Assembly (NCBI GenBank): GCA_033584155.1
Contig: CP138355.1
Span: 2,061,501-2,125,500 of the forward strand
DNA: 64,000 bases
Origin: Candidatus Electrothrix scaldis
GTDB lineage: Bacteria; Desulfobacterota; Desulfobulbia; Desulfobulbales; Desulfobulbaceae
Direction of reading: 5' to 3'
Positions 25,049-34,544 of this stretch are shown here, piece after piece. A program made the translations under genes and the position numbers. The stretch's first letter is position 1. Each line of letters opens with the position of its first letter. The notes beneath the pieces are model-generated. The model did not search any database. It saw only the letters and a list, made by a program, of their open reading frames with translations, and was not told the DNA's origin.

Positions 25049-25855
25049 ATGGTGCAATTAACCGACAAGCAGCTGGAACGATACAGTCGTCATATCATCC
25101 TTCAGGAAGTTGGGCCGGAAGGACAGGAAAAATTACTGAACGCAAAGGTGCTGGTTGTCGGCACAGGTGGGCTGGGCTCCCCGAATTCGCTCTATCTGAC
25201 CGCAGCTGGAGTCGGTACTGTTGGTATTGTTGACGCTGATGTGGTTGATGCTTCCAATCTGCAACGACAGATAGCCCATTCGACCAAGGATCTGGATCGT
25301 CCCAAGGTAGAATCTGCTGCCGAGAAAATGCGGGCGCTCAACCCTGATGTCACCGTCAAGCCCTATCTCATGTATTTAGATGCCTCAAATATTAATGAGA
25401 TCATCCGCGAATATGATTTTGTCATTGATGGCAGTGATAATTTCGCAACCAAATTTCTTGTGAATGATGCCTGTGTTCTGGCTGGCATTCCATTTTCTCA
25501 CGGTGGTATTCTTCGTTTTAATGGGCAGACAACCACGGTGCTTCCTGGGCAGACCGCCTGTTATCGCTGCTCGTTCAGAGAGCCGCCGCCAAACCCGGTC
25601 GGGTGCTCGCGAGCTGGAGTGCTGGGAGCAGTAGCTGGAATGCTGGGCACGATTCAGGCTGCTGAGGCCCTCAAATTCATAACCGGTGCAGGAACTTTGC
25701 TCACAGATGCCCTGCTGACCTTTGATGCGGCAACAATGAATTTCAGGCGGGTGAATTTGAAAAAACGCGCGGATTGCCCTGTCTGCGGAGAAAATCCCAC
25801 GATTACAAATCTTGAGGAGCATGTCCGGGTGGCGGCCTGCGGTTCCACCGATTGA
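25049..25855 (+). CDS. ThiF/MoeB/HesA-family adenylyltransferase
   Basis: A 268-residue E1-like enzyme beginning LTDKQLERYSRHIILQEVGP, with the ATP-binding loop VLVVGTGGLGSPNSLYLTAAG, the NLQRQIAHST block, DGSDNFATKFLVNDAC and two zinc-binding pairs (CYRC and CPVC). The catalytic region after VGCSRAGVLG is typical of MoeB/ThiF without a rhodanese domain. It activates the C-terminal Gly-Gly of the sulfur carrier by adenylation so that sulfide or persulfide can be added. GAGAGGAG lies nine bases before the ATG. Neighbouring carrier and JAMM peptidase support a sulfur-transfer role. Confidence 0.92.
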   Translation: MVQLTDKQLERYSRHIILQEVGPEGQEKLLNAKVLVVGTGGLGSPNSLYLTAAGVGTVGIVDADVVDASNLQRQIAHSTKDLDRPKVESAAEKMRALNPDVTVKPYLMYLDASNINEIIREYDFVIDGSDNFATKFLVNDACVLAGIPFSHGGILRFNGQTTTVLPGQTACYRCSFREPPPNPVGCSRAGVLGAVAGMLGTIQAAEALKFITGAGTLLTDALLTFDAATMNFRRVNLKKRADCPVCGENPTITNLEEHVRVAACGSTD

Positions 25856-25904
25856 GGGACATTTACTTCGGAATTCAACAAGAAATATCTTACCCGTTAT
25901 GTGC

Positions 25905-25936
25905 AGTAGGGGGCAGGAACAGAGCCTGCCCCCTAC
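25905..25936. repeat. Palindromic repeat, single-hairpin form
   Basis: AGTAGGGGGCAGG-AACAGA-CCTGCCCCCTACT-type palindrome (13-bp arms, short loop), matching one half of the 1595-1674 and 62075-62149 repeats. It lies just upstream of the JAMM gene start, which then lacks a Shine-Dalgarno. Confidence 0.75.
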
Positions 25937-25955
25937 TACTGCTTCTTCTTCCTTC

Positions 25956-26357
25956 ATGGAGCTGAAAATAACAGAGCAGGTTCTTGCTGGCCTGATGGCC
26001 CACAGCAGGGAGGCTGCTCCTTATGAGGCCTGTGGTTATCTGGCAGAGCGAAATGGCGTGGTTTTGCAGATGTTTCCTCTGACCAATATAGATCAGGCCT
26101 CTGATCATTTCACTATGGACCCGGTAGAACAATTCCAAGCTGTCAGGGAAATGCGAGAGCAGGGTCTGAAACTGCGGGCTGTTTATCATTCACATCCTGA
26201 GACTCCGGCCCGTCCTTCAGCGGAAGACATCCGTCATGCTGCTGATCCTCATATCAGTTATCTTATTATCTCTCTTTTAGCCGGTGTGGACCCGGTTCGT
26301 TCTTTTCGTATTCAACAGGGAATTGTTGAGGAAGAGATCGTCAGGCCAGTTGCTTAG
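25956..26357 (+). CDS. JAMM/Mov34-type peptidase, Mec+-like
   Basis: A 133-residue single-domain metallopeptidase with the JAMM zinc motif VYHSHPETPARPSAEDIRHA (His-x-His, then Asp) and an upstream catalytic Glu, likely in YEACGYLAE. Bacterial Mec+-like JAMM enzymes cut the amide between the Gly-Gly tail of a sulfur carrier and cysteine. Sitting after a carrier and its E1, the same role is likely here. The start is the ATG of MELKITEQVL, matching family N-termini; no Shine-Dalgarno precedes it because a palindromic repeat occupies that position, so expression may rely on coupling or on a longer start at 25899. Confidence 0.87.
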   Translation: MELKITEQVLAGLMAHSREAAPYEACGYLAERNGVVLQMFPLTNIDQASDHFTMDPVEQFQAVREMREQGLKLRAVYHSHPETPARPSAEDIRHAADPHISYLIISLLAGVDPVRSFRIQQGIVEEEIVRPVA

Positions 26358-26420
26358 GCTTCCGGGGCAGGCTTAGGCTTATAGGCTGCAAGAGAGTACG
26401 AGCTTGCCAGAAAGAAGCCA

Positions 26421-26448
26421 CAGTATGCGCGCTGTCGTGCGCTTACTG
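26421..26448. terminator. Hairpin between JAMM and sulfite reductase genes
   Basis: CAGTATGCGC pairs with GCGCTTACTG across an 8-base loop (one mismatch). No long T-run follows, so it may be an attenuator or processing site rather than a full terminator. Confidence 0.4.
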
Positions 26449-26491
26449 TTATCACCTTGAATGCTTGAGACTATATCAGAATGAGGGGATC

Positions 26492-28900
26492 ATGATGCAC
26501 TATGCGCTACCGCCATCTTTAGATGACGATATTGTCCGTTTTGAACAGGATTTTGCCGAATTCAGAGGTGGGCGACTCCATAAAACTGCCTTCACTGCGA
26601 AGCGGGTGAAAATGGGGGTTTACCTGGAGAGAGATCGGTCCAGCTATATGTGCCGTATCCGTTGCAGTGGAAATATTATCACCCCGAAACAACTTGCTGG
26701 TGTTGCCTCCCTTGCCAAGATATACGGCAAGGGCCAGATTTGTGTAACCACACGGGCTGAAGTCCAGCTTCACAGGATTGAGGAGCAGGATGTGATTCCG
26801 GTCCTCCGAAAGCTGAAAGAGATCGGTCTGTCCTGTAAAGGAGGCGGTGGCAATACGGTCCGTAATATCATTGCGAATTATGATTCCGGGATCAGTTCCA
26901 AGGAGGTTTTTGATGTACAGCCTTGTTTGCAGGCCTTGGCAGAGCGCCTGCTACGAGAATCCGACAGCTGGGACTTGCCGAGGAAAATGAAGATAGGCTT
27001 CTGCTCTTTGACTGAAGAGGATTCCTTGGGTTTTGTCCAGGATATCGGATTTATTGCCCACCTGAACGCCGACGGCAAGGAAGGATTCAGAGTCTACATC
27101 GGAGGAGGACTGGGGGCGCATCCTAAGGTTGGTGTACAACTCCATGAATTTATCCCCCAGGAAGAAGTCTATAATGTGGTCAGAGCAGTAAAGAATATGT
27201 TCCATCTCTATGGAAACCGAAGAAATAAGCACCGCAACCGCCTCAAATTTCTCCTTCATGACGACCTCGGCCCCTCAGCTTTTCGTACCTATTATCGCCA
27301 GGAATTGAATAAGGTCCTTGAGATGGGTTATCCCAAGTTGGATGTTCTTCCTCTTGATAATGAGAAAAATGTGAGACGGGATATTCCCCTGGAGCCTGAG
27401 AAAGAGGACTCGGATGATTTCCGAACCTGGAAAAAGCGCCATGTGGTCAATCAGCGACAGAAGGGACTCTGTCGGATTAGACTCTCTCTTTTCTCAGGCA
27501 ATTTACTGGCAGATGATTGCATAGCCCTGGAAAAATTTTCCCGGCCTTTTGGGGAAAACATCCTGCGCTTTGGTACAGATCAGAATATGTACCTGGTAAA
27601 TATCCCAGAAAAATACCTGGCAAATGTCTACAAAGAGATTGTAGGATACAGTGCCTTGAGTGATAAACCCATGCTCTATGGGAATCTGGTTTCCTGTTCC
27701 GGCAGTCAGGGCTGTCAAGCCGGTCTCACAGCTCCCAAGGCAGTCACAGAGGCTACGTTTAAATATCTTGATACCGTGGCAGCAGCAGATTTTTGTCCGC
27801 CCAATGATATTATGATCCGGATCAGCGGCTGCCCGAATTCCTGCACCAATCACTGGATAGCAGACCTCGGTTTTTACGGAAAGGTGCGGCGGGTGGAGGG
27901 ACATATGATTCCCACCTATAATGTACTGGGGAACGGGGGTATGTTCGGAGGTATCTTACGAATTGCTGAAAAAATCGGCTGGGTTCATGCCTATGATCTG
28001 CCACGCTTTATCACAGAAGTTATGCGTCGGTACGCGAATTTTAAGGAGCAGTCCGAGACCATAGTTGATTTTCATGATTACTGGCGTAGCGGGGGCAGGG
28101 ATATTATCAGCGAACTCTGTACCTCTGGGTATAATGATATCCCTAGCTTTGCCGAAGACAAGAATTATTATTTTGATCATGGCGCTGATGAGCTCTTTTC
28201 CCTAAAAAATCTCGGGCACGAAGAGTGCTCAGCTGGTATTTATGATATCATCAATGTTGATGATAAGCTTGTCAGGAAAAATTTGATGCAGCTGGCGGTG
28301 GAGAAGCATCCCACAGATGAAAACCTGGAGACCCTGTTACAGGGTATTCTTTTTCATGGGGCCCGTATGCTGCTTGTTACTCGGGGAGAGGAGGCAAAAA
28401 CAGAGGCGGATGTCTATAGCCTCTTTACTCGCCATTTCCTTGATACCGGTTTGATCGCTGAGGCACATCGGCCATTATTGCTCTCAGCCTGCCAGGGGAA
28501 ATCAGACAGTCTGTGCGAGCAAAAAGAGCAGGTCATCGCATTCGGTGAGGATATCACCACCCTGTATAAGAACATGGATGATACCATGCGCTTTCCTGGT
28601 GAGCGGGAAAATATGATGGTTCAAGCTGCGAAAAAACATGACGAGCCCCTGACACCTCCTCATGGTCAGAGAAGGCGGCCTAACAAGTTTAAGGATTTGA
28701 GCGGTGTGCAATGTCCCTTGAATTTTGCCCAGGTCAAGGTGCAGCTTTTTGCTATGAGCCCGGGCGAAGTACTCGAAGTTATCCTGGATGATGGTACGCC
28801 AATTGAAAATGTTCCTGAATCTGTGAAATCAGAGGGACATACTATACTATGTCAGGAAAAAACTGGCGAACAATGGTCTGTGTTGATTCAGAAGTCCTGA
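26492..28900 (+). CDS. Nitrite/sulfite reductase with C-terminal TusA domain
   Basis: An 802-residue protein. Residues ~1-560 are a sirohaem reductase with two ferrodoxin-like half-domains (RIRCSGNIITPKQLAGVASL, KGGGGNTVRNI) and the sirohaem/4Fe-4S cysteines CSGSQGC (C-x5-C) and GCPNSC (C-x3-C). A helical linker region of ~150 residues of unknown type follows (FSLKNLGHEECSAG onward). The last ~75 residues are a TusA/SirA domain with the sulfur-accepting Cys in LSGVQCPLNFAQVK. I infer reduction of sulfite and hand-over of the sulfur to a TusA cysteine in one chain, feeding the neighbouring carrier. A GAGGGG site places the start at ATG 26492. It is not DsrAB: one chain, assimilatory-type layout. 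Confidence 0.88.
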   Translation: MMHYALPPSLDDDIVRFEQDFAEFRGGRLHKTAFTAKRVKMGVYLERDRSSYMCRIRCSGNIITPKQLAGVASLAKIYGKGQICVTTRAEVQLHRIEEQDVIPVLRKLKEIGLSCKGGGGNTVRNIIANYDSGISSKEVFDVQPCLQALAERLLRESDSWDLPRKMKIGFCSLTEEDSLGFVQDIGFIAHLNADGKEGFRVYIGGGLGAHPKVGVQLHEFIPQEEVYNVVRAVKNMFHLYGNRRNKHRNRLKFLLHDDLGPSAFRTYYRQELNKVLEMGYPKLDVLPLDNEKNVRRDIPLEPEKEDSDDFRTWKKRHVVNQRQKGLCRIRLSLFSGNLLADDCIALEKFSRPFGENILRFGTDQNMYLVNIPEKYLANVYKEIVGYSALSDKPMLYGNLVSCSGSQGCQAGLTAPKAVTEATFKYLDTVAAADFCPPNDIMIRISGCPNSCTNHWIADLGFYGKVRRVEGHMIPTYNVLGNGGMFGGILRIAEKIGWVHAYDLPRFITEVMRRYANFKEQSETIVDFHDYWRSGGRDIISELCTSGYNDIPSFAEDKNYYFDHGADELFSLKNLGHEECSAGIYDIINVDDKLVRKNLMQLAVEKHPTDENLETLLQGILFHGARMLLVTRGEEAKTEADVYSLFTRHFLDTGLIAEAHRPLLLSACQGKSDSLCEQKEQVIAFGEDITTLYKNMDDTMRFPGERENMMVQAAKKHDEPLTPPHGQRRRPNKFKDLSGVQCPLNFAQVKVQLFAMSPGEVLEVILDDGTPIENVPESVKSEGHTILCQEKTGEQWSVLIQKS

Positions 28901-28973
28901 ATTATACTTACGTTTGCGAGAATTTTTTTTCCATTTATTCCTTGCGCGGAACCGATAACCTACGAAATAATTT

Positions 28974-30155
28974 ATGAAGCTGCATGAATATCAGGCCAAG
29001 GAGCTGTTCAGCCGCTACGGCCTGCCGATACCAGAAGGTCGCTTAGCGAAAACACCGGAAAAGGCAATGGAACACGTCGGAAGACGTGGTTTTCCCATCG
29101 CTATTAAAGCCCAGGTCCATACAGGTGGTCGGGGGAAATCCGGTGGTATCCTTATTGCCTCTAATCTGGAGGACGCCCGTGAGGCGGTGTATTCCATCCA
29201 CGGTATGACTCTGCACACGGCCCAGACCCTTGGTAAAGGTATAAAGGTCAATAAGCTCCTCCTGGAAAAGACCATTGATATTGACCGGGAATTTTATCTC
29301 TCCATCCTGCCGGAGCCTGCAACCGCCTCTTTCCTTATCATTGCCTCGGCAGAAGGGGGCATGGATATTGAGGAGGTGGCAGCAACCCAGCCGGAAAAGA
29401 TCCTTCAGATCCGGGTTGATCCTCTGCTTGGACTTCAGGCCTACCAGGTGCGTAGGATGGCATTTTTTCTTGGTTTGACAGGAGAACTTTTGCGTCCATT
29501 CTCTTCTCTCCTCAAGGGGCTTTATCAGGCAGTGGTGGAGAATGACCTCTTGTTAGCTGAAATTAATCCACTTGCCCTGACTGTAGATGGTGAGTTGTTC
29601 TTGGTTGATGCCAAGGCGGAAGTGGATGCAAATGCCCTGTTTCGGCAAAAGGAAGTGGCTGCTCTCTATGATAGCTCCGAAGATGATCCCCTGGAGGTAG
29701 AGGCGCGCAAGCATAAGCTGAACTACATCAGGTTGGATGGTAATATCGGGACCATTGTCAACGGTGCCGGACTGGCTATGGCCAGCATGGATATTATCCA
29801 GCAGGCCGGGGCGGAACCGGCTAATTTTCTGGATGTGGGAGGTGGAGCCAATGAGGAGATGATTGCCAGCGGGTTTCAAATTTTGCTTTCAGATCCCCAG
29901 GTTGAGGCCATTCTGATTAATATTTTCGGAGGAATCCTGCGTTGTGATATTCTGGCCACCGGTGTTGTCGAGGCAGCGCGTAAGACCGGACTACAACTGC
30001 CTGTTGTGGTGCGCATGGAAGGGACCAATGCAGAGCAGGGAAGAAAAATACTGGCTGAATCCGGGTTGGATTTGATAAGCGCCGAAGATATTGATGATGC
30101 TGTGCAGAAACTCCGGGAGATGGCAGGGAGTACAGGTGGAGGGGAAGGAAAATGA
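28974..30155 (+). CDS. sucC: Succinate-CoA ligase [ADP-forming] subunit beta
   Basis: A 393-residue ATP-grasp protein starting [20 protein letters not shown] with [13 protein letters not shown] in the nucleotide-binding part, [12 protein letters not shown], and the CoA-ligase segment [12 protein letters not shown] / [14 protein letters not shown]. It interconverts succinyl-CoA and succinate with ATP formation in the TCA cycle. Full length for the family. The stop overlaps the sucD start (ATGA, 4 nt), giving coupled translation. Confidence 0.96.
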   Translation: MKLHEYQAKELFSRYGLPIPEGRLAKTPEKAMEHVGRRGFPIAIKAQVHTGGRGKSGGILIASNLEDAREAVYSIHGMTLHTAQTLGKGIKVNKLLLEKTIDIDREFYLSILPEPATASFLIIASAEGGMDIEEVAATQPEKILQIRVDPLLGLQAYQVRRMAFFLGLTGELLRPFSSLLKGLYQAVVENDLLLAEINPLALTVDGELFLVDAKAEVDANALFRQKEVAALYDSSEDDPLEVEARKHKLNYIRLDGNIGTIVNGAGLAMASMDIIQQAGAEPANFLDVGGGANEEMIASGFQILLSDPQVEAILINIFGGILRCDILATGVVEAARKTGLQLPVVVRMEGTNAEQGRKILAESGLDLISAEDIDDAVQKLREMAGSTGGGEGK

Positions 30156-31024
30156 GTATTTGGGTTAATCAGGATACCCGGCTCCTTGTTCAGGGAATCA
30201 CCGGGAAAGAAGGCCAGTTCCATGCCCTGCAATGCCTTGAATACGGCACCAAGGTAGTGGCCGGAGTTACGCCGGGTAAGGCGGGGCAGGATGTTGTTGG
30301 AATTCCGGTTTTTAATACAGTGTTTGATGCGGTGCAGGCAACCGGAGCCAATGCCTCGATGATTTTTGTTCCGCCTGCCTTTGCTGCGGATGCCATCCTG
30401 GAGGCGGCAGATGCCGGTGTTGGCCTGATTGTCTGCATCACCGAAGGGATCCCGATTCATGATATGCTGCGGGTGCGCAGAGCGCTACAGGGAAGCACCA
30501 GCCGCCTGATCGGTCCTAATTGTCCTGGTATTATTACTCCGGGAGCATGTAAGGTCGGTATTATGCCTGGTTTCATCCATAAGCCCGGCTCCATCGGGGT
30601 GATTTCTCGCTCCGGTACCCTGACCTATGAAGTGGTTGATCAGCTGAGCAAGGCTGGCTTGGGACAGTCCACCTGTATCGGTATTGGTGGTGATCCAGTG
30701 AACGGCACTGGTTTTATAGACTGTCTTGCCGCCTTTGCCCAGGATGAGCAGACCACCGGGATTGTTATGCTGGGTGAGATTGGCGGTACAGCTGAGGAAG
30801 AGGCTGCTGCTTATATTCAGGCTCAGGTCGATAAGCCGGTGGCAGGCTTTATTGCCGGGCTGACTGCTCCTCCAGGGCGCCATATGGGCCATGCCGGTGC
30901 TATCGTTTCTGGATCCCGGGGTAGTGCTGCGGCAAAGATCAAGGCTCTGGAAGAGGCTGGCGTGCATATCTGCCAGGATCTGGGGCGGCTAGGGCGGTTT
31001 TGTGCTGAGATTTTTTCCGGGTAG
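30152..31024 (+). CDS. sucD: Succinate-CoA ligase subunit alpha
   Basis: A 290-residue protein with the CoA-binding Rossmann fold ([20 protein letters not shown]), the GVTPGKAGQ loop, [20 protein letters not shown] and the phosphohistidine loop GHAGAIVSG, whose His carries the phosphate during catalysis. It partners SucC. The next gene follows 3 bases after the stop. Confidence 0.96.
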   Translation: MSIWVNQDTRLLVQGITGKEGQFHALQCLEYGTKVVAGVTPGKAGQDVVGIPVFNTVFDAVQATGANASMIFVPPAFAADAILEAADAGVGLIVCITEGIPIHDMLRVRRALQGSTSRLIGPNCPGIITPGACKVGIMPGFIHKPGSIGVISRSGTLTYEVVDQLSKAGLGQSTCIGIGGDPVNGTGFIDCLAAFAQDEQTTGIVMLGEIGGTAEEEAAAYIQAQVDKPVAGFIAGLTAPPGRHMGHAGAIVSGSRGSAAAKIKALEEAGVHICQDLGRLGRFCAEIFSG

Positions 31025-31027
31025 ATA

Positions 31028-32008
31028 ATGACGGAGCAAGCAGAGGGGCAACCTCCTTCACATATCTCTGCTGAGGCCGAGGGTGCTGGGGAAGATACCT
31101 GGGTACTTGTGGCCAAGGGTGGAAGGGGAGAGATCGCAGACTGGTCTCTGGTGCTCAGTGCTGTGGGGATTGACCAGCAGCTTGATGCACACACCGGTGT
31201 GATCTTGACCAGGAAAAGGGACGCAGCAGAGGCGATGCAGGAGCTCCAGGCCTTTCGTGAGGAAAATAAGTATTGGCCCCCACCACCTACAGCGGTTCGT
31301 CCAGCGGTGCGGACCGGTAATCCGCCCACCCTGCTCATGTTCGGCGGGATGATTATCTTCCACTGGCTGACCGGGCCCTGGGTGAAAGATAACCCTTGGT
31401 TTGAGGCCGGTGCAGTACAGAGCCCTGCTATCCTGGAACAGGGAGAGTGGTGGCGCTTGACCACAGCCCTGACCCTGCATGCGGACCAGGTGCATCTTGT
31501 GGGCAATTGTGTCATCGGTGGAGTTATCGTCCACTTGCTTTGCAAGGCTGTCGGTTATGGTATGGGCTGGTTTGTTCTCTTGCTGGCTGCCATGACCGGG
31601 AATTTTTTCAATATCGTCTTCCGCGATATGCCCCATTATTCTGTGGGCTTTTCCACAGCCGTCTTTGCTGCGGTAGGTATTCTGTGCGGGCGCCAGTTAA
31701 ATAACTCCGCCTCCACGATGATCCGGCAGTTGGTCCTCCCTCTTGGGGCTGGGGTGGGCTTATTGGCTATGCTGGGCTCTGAAGGAGAGCGAACCGATCT
31801 CGGTGCCCATCTCTTTGGCCTGGCCAGTGGTTTGCTCTATGGCCTGTTCCTGCAAAGAACAGATCTGGATCTGCTCGGCAGCAGACGAGGGCTGCAATTG
31901 GGCCTTTTTCTTCTCGCACTTCTCCTTGTCGTCTTCAGTTGGTTACTGGCAAGCGGTGGAGAATACCCGATCTTTCCCCTTGACCCCCTGTCTGGAATCC
32001 GGCAATAA
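31028..32008 (+). CDS. Rhomboid-family intramembrane protease with N-terminal DUF2007-like domain
   Basis: A 326-residue membrane protein. Residues ~20-80 (WVLVAKGGRGEIADWSLVLS...) look like a DUF2007-type soluble domain. Residues ~100-310 hold about seven hydrophobic helices with rhomboid features: an H-x-x-x-N pair (HLVGN), the catalytic serine in a GFST motif (usually GxSG/A) and the catalytic histidine in DLGAHLFGLASG. Rhomboids cleave substrates within the membrane. Close spacing to sucD (3 bases) indicates co-transcription, although no functional link is obvious. The change in the residue after the serine leaves activity uncertain. Confidence 0.82.
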   Translation: MTEQAEGQPPSHISAEAEGAGEDTWVLVAKGGRGEIADWSLVLSAVGIDQQLDAHTGVILTRKRDAAEAMQELQAFREENKYWPPPPTAVRPAVRTGNPPTLLMFGGMIIFHWLTGPWVKDNPWFEAGAVQSPAILEQGEWWRLTTALTLHADQVHLVGNCVIGGVIVHLLCKAVGYGMGWFVLLLAAMTGNFFNIVFRDMPHYSVGFSTAVFAAVGILCGRQLNNSASTMIRQLVLPLGAGVGLLAMLGSEGERTDLGAHLFGLASGLLYGLFLQRTDLDLLGSRRGLQLGLFLLALLLVVFSWLLASGGEYPIFPLDPLSGIRQ

Positions 32009-32330
32009 TTTTTTCTGTTCGGGCCTGTCTCTGTGCTCTGCTGCCTTCCGGGGAAAAGAAAAGAAAAAATACTTGTAAGACAATCCATTACGGTTTTAAA
32101 TAGCCAGATATTTTTATATGAAAGTGGTCGGTGAAGCCGATCAGGCTAATTTTCATGTTTTGTTGTCTCGGCACGGAAGGGCCGAGATGGAAGTTGAGCG
32201 CCAGTGCAAATATCGCCAAATATTTTTTGGTGGTCTATCTGTTTGATTATGTTCAGTCGTTGGGAAAGAAAGTTTTCTTCGGCTCCTGAGACATCGTTAT
32301 TTTTATTCCTTTATTCGCAAAGGTAGATTT
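32009..32330. other. Gap between the rhomboid and hflK genes
   Basis: This 322-bp stretch has no gene. It holds one clear hairpin, TCTCGGC / GCCGAGA, at 32166-32187, with a weak GC-rich arm before it at about 32125. It should contain the hflK promoter, but I could not find a good -35/-10 pair. Confidence 0.5.
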
Positions 32331-33473
32331 ATGCCCATGAATGATCAATCCCCCTGGGGGAAAAAGAAAAAACCAGGAACACCAGAAGATTTCCTGGCCG
32401 TCCTGATCCAGAAGATCAGGGATGCATTTAATGAAGAGAAGCAGGAAGGGCCACCTTCTCAGAAAGGGGGAGACCCGGAACCAGTTAATTTTCTTGCTGG
32501 AATTGGCAAGGTCATCCTGGTCATCTTCGCGGTGGTCTGCTTTCAGGTTATTTATTCTGCCTTTTACACCATTGAATCCGGTGAACAAGGCGTGGTTCTC
32601 CGTTTTGGTCAGTATCATCGGACCACGGAGCCGGGTCTTCATTTTAAAATGCCCTATATTGAACACATGGAAAGGGTGGATGTAAAGACCGTACGAAAAG
32701 AGGAGTTCGGTTTTCGAACCAAAGCACCGGGCCAGAACTCCACCTTCAGTAAAGAGGGATTTGATCGGGAATCACTGATGCTCACTGGCGATAAGAACGT
32801 CATTGATGTGGCCTGGATTGTTCAATACACAGTAAGCGATCCGGTTCGTTTTCTTTTTAAGGTACGTCAGGTCAAACAGGCGGTGCGTGATAATTCGGAA
32901 ACGGTGATTCGCCGTATTGTCGGCAATATGGATTTTGACTACGTACTGGGAAATCGTTCTGTTCTTGCTGAAATGGCCAAGCAGGAATTGCAGAAGGACC
33001 TGGATAAGCTGGAGAGTGGAGTCCATGTGGGAACGCTCCAGCTCCTGGATATCACTCCGACAGATGCTGTTAAACCTGCCTTTAACGAGGTTAATGAGGC
33101 AGACCAGGATATGAAACGTCTGGTCAACGAGGCAGAAGAAACCTACAACAAGGTTATTCCCAAGGCCCGAGGCTCGGCAAAGCAGATCATCGAAGAGGCA
33201 CACGGGTATGCTGTGCAGCGTGTGAACGATGCAAAGGGTGAGACTGTCCGTTTTAACGCCATTGTTGCGGAGTACCTGAAGGCGGAAGAGGTCACCAGGA
33301 GACGCATGTATCTTGAAACCATGCAGGAAATTCTGCCTCATGCCAAGCAGATTTATGTGATGGATGGTAAGGAACAGGCCGTGCTTCCCTTTATGAATCT
33401 GACGGATAACGGGCAGACCCGTACGTCATCAGAACAGTTACGATCTCCTCTTAATACCAGTAGGATGCAATAG
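32331..33473 (+). CDS. hflK: FtsH protease modulator HflK
   Basis: A 380-residue protein with a hydrophilic Lys/Pro-rich N-terminus, one membrane segment (GKVILVIFAVVCFQVIYSAF), and an SPFH/band-7 domain (IESGEQGVVLRFGQYHRTTE, GLHFKMPYIEHMERVDVKTV). HflK and HflC form a periplasmic cage around the FtsH protease. It is followed three bases later by hflC. Sequence and order are standard. Confidence 0.95.
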   Translation: MPMNDQSPWGKKKKPGTPEDFLAVLIQKIRDAFNEEKQEGPPSQKGGDPEPVNFLAGIGKVILVIFAVVCFQVIYSAFYTIESGEQGVVLRFGQYHRTTEPGLHFKMPYIEHMERVDVKTVRKEEFGFRTKAPGQNSTFSKEGFDRESLMLTGDKNVIDVAWIVQYTVSDPVRFLFKVRQVKQAVRDNSETVIRRIVGNMDFDYVLGNRSVLAEMAKQELQKDLDKLESGVHVGTLQLLDITPTDAVKPAFNEVNEADQDMKRLVNEAEETYNKVIPKARGSAKQIIEEAHGYAVQRVNDAKGETVRFNAIVAEYLKAEEVTRRRMYLETMQEILPHAKQIYVMDGKEQAVLPFMNLTDNGQTRTSSEQLRSPLNTSRMQ

Positions 33474-33476
33474 ATT

Positions 33477-34415
33477 ATGAAACAGGCAATACAGATATTC
33501 ATTCTTGTACTCGTCGCCGCTGCTGTCGCCAGTGTGTGGGATGGGTTTTATATTCTTCAGGAAGGTAAACAAGCTGTGATCACTCAGTTTGGTGCTCCGG
33601 TGGGCGAGCCGGTAACGGATGCCGGTTTACGGTTTAAGCTTCCCTTTGTCCAGCGGGTGCGTTTTTTTGAAAAACGTATTCTGATTTGGGACGGTGATCC
33701 CAACCAGATCGCCACCAATGACAAGACCTTTATCTTTATGGATAATACAGCGCGCTGGCGGATTTCCAACGCCCTCCGTTTTCTCCAGGCTGTTGGGACA
33801 GAGATGAGCGCCCAGACCCTGCTTGATGATATCATTAACGGTGCTGTCCGGGATCTGGTGAATCAGAATGATCTTATTGAGATTATTCGCTCTTCGGATT
33901 GGGACAAGGAGTATTCCTTTGCCCGGTCCCGTGATGCGGAGATGATGCGAGCACCGGAAAAGGGTCGTGATAAGATCAGCGAGATGGTCTTGCAACAGGC
34001 CTCCAAGAACACAGAGAAATATGGGATTGAGTTGATCGATGTTATGTTTAAACGGGTCAACTACATCCAAAGCGTTCGCGAGAAGGTGTATAGCCGGATG
34101 ATTTCGGAACGGAAGCGAATCGCTGCGGAAAAGCGCTCCTTGGGTGAGGGGCGTAAGGCCGAGATTCTCGGTAAGGTGGAGCGTGAACTGAAGGAGATTA
34201 CTTCAGAGGCTAAGCGGCAGGCCACTGAGATTCGCGGTCAGGCCGATGCAGAGGCGACCAAACTGTACGGTGAATCTTATAGTAAGTATGCGGATTTTTA
34301 TTTTTTCCAGAAAAGTCTGGAGAGCTACCGCAATATCATCGGGGCGAATACCTCGCTGATCCTTTCCCCAAAATCTGAGCTCTTGCAGTATCTGGAGTCG
34401 ACTGAGGGGCGCTAG
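33477..34415 (+). CDS. hflC: FtsH protease modulator HflC
   Basis: A 312-residue SPFH protein with an N-terminal anchor (IFILVLVAAAVASVWDGFYI), then GKQAVITQFGAPVGEPVTDA and RIAAEKRSLGEGRKAEILGK, the coiled part of the band-7 fold. It partners HflK. A strong terminator lies 45 bases downstream, ending the operon. Confidence 0.95.
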   Translation: MKQAIQIFILVLVAAAVASVWDGFYILQEGKQAVITQFGAPVGEPVTDAGLRFKLPFVQRVRFFEKRILIWDGDPNQIATNDKTFIFMDNTARWRISNALRFLQAVGTEMSAQTLLDDIINGAVRDLVNQNDLIEIIRSSDWDKEYSFARSRDAEMMRAPEKGRDKISEMVLQQASKNTEKYGIELIDVMFKRVNYIQSVREKVYSRMISERKRIAAEKRSLGEGRKAEILGKVERELKEITSEAKRQATEIRGQADAEATKLYGESYSKYADFYFFQKSLESYRNIIGANTSLILSPKSELLQYLESTEGR

Positions 34416-34459
34416 GGAGAAGAAGGTCCAGCAGCATCCAGCAATGGGTGTTTATTGTA

Positions 34460-34504
34460 AACAGAGAGCCCTGTCAGTTATACTGGCGGGGCTCTCTGTT
34501 TTTG
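34460..34504 (+). terminator. Rho-independent terminator after hflC
   Basis: ACAGAGAGCC (34461-34470) pairs with GGCTCTCTGT (34490-34499) around a 19-base loop, followed by TTTTT. Confidence 0.88.
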
Positions 34505-34544
34505 GGAGGGAAGATAACTATCAAACAAACGTGAGGAAAATATT

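Noticed and set aside
26492-28900. Dissimilatory sulfite reductase DsrA or DsrB
   Set aside because: Single long chain with assimilatory-type half-domains and a TusA tail; no second subunit or dsrC/dsrD is adjacent.
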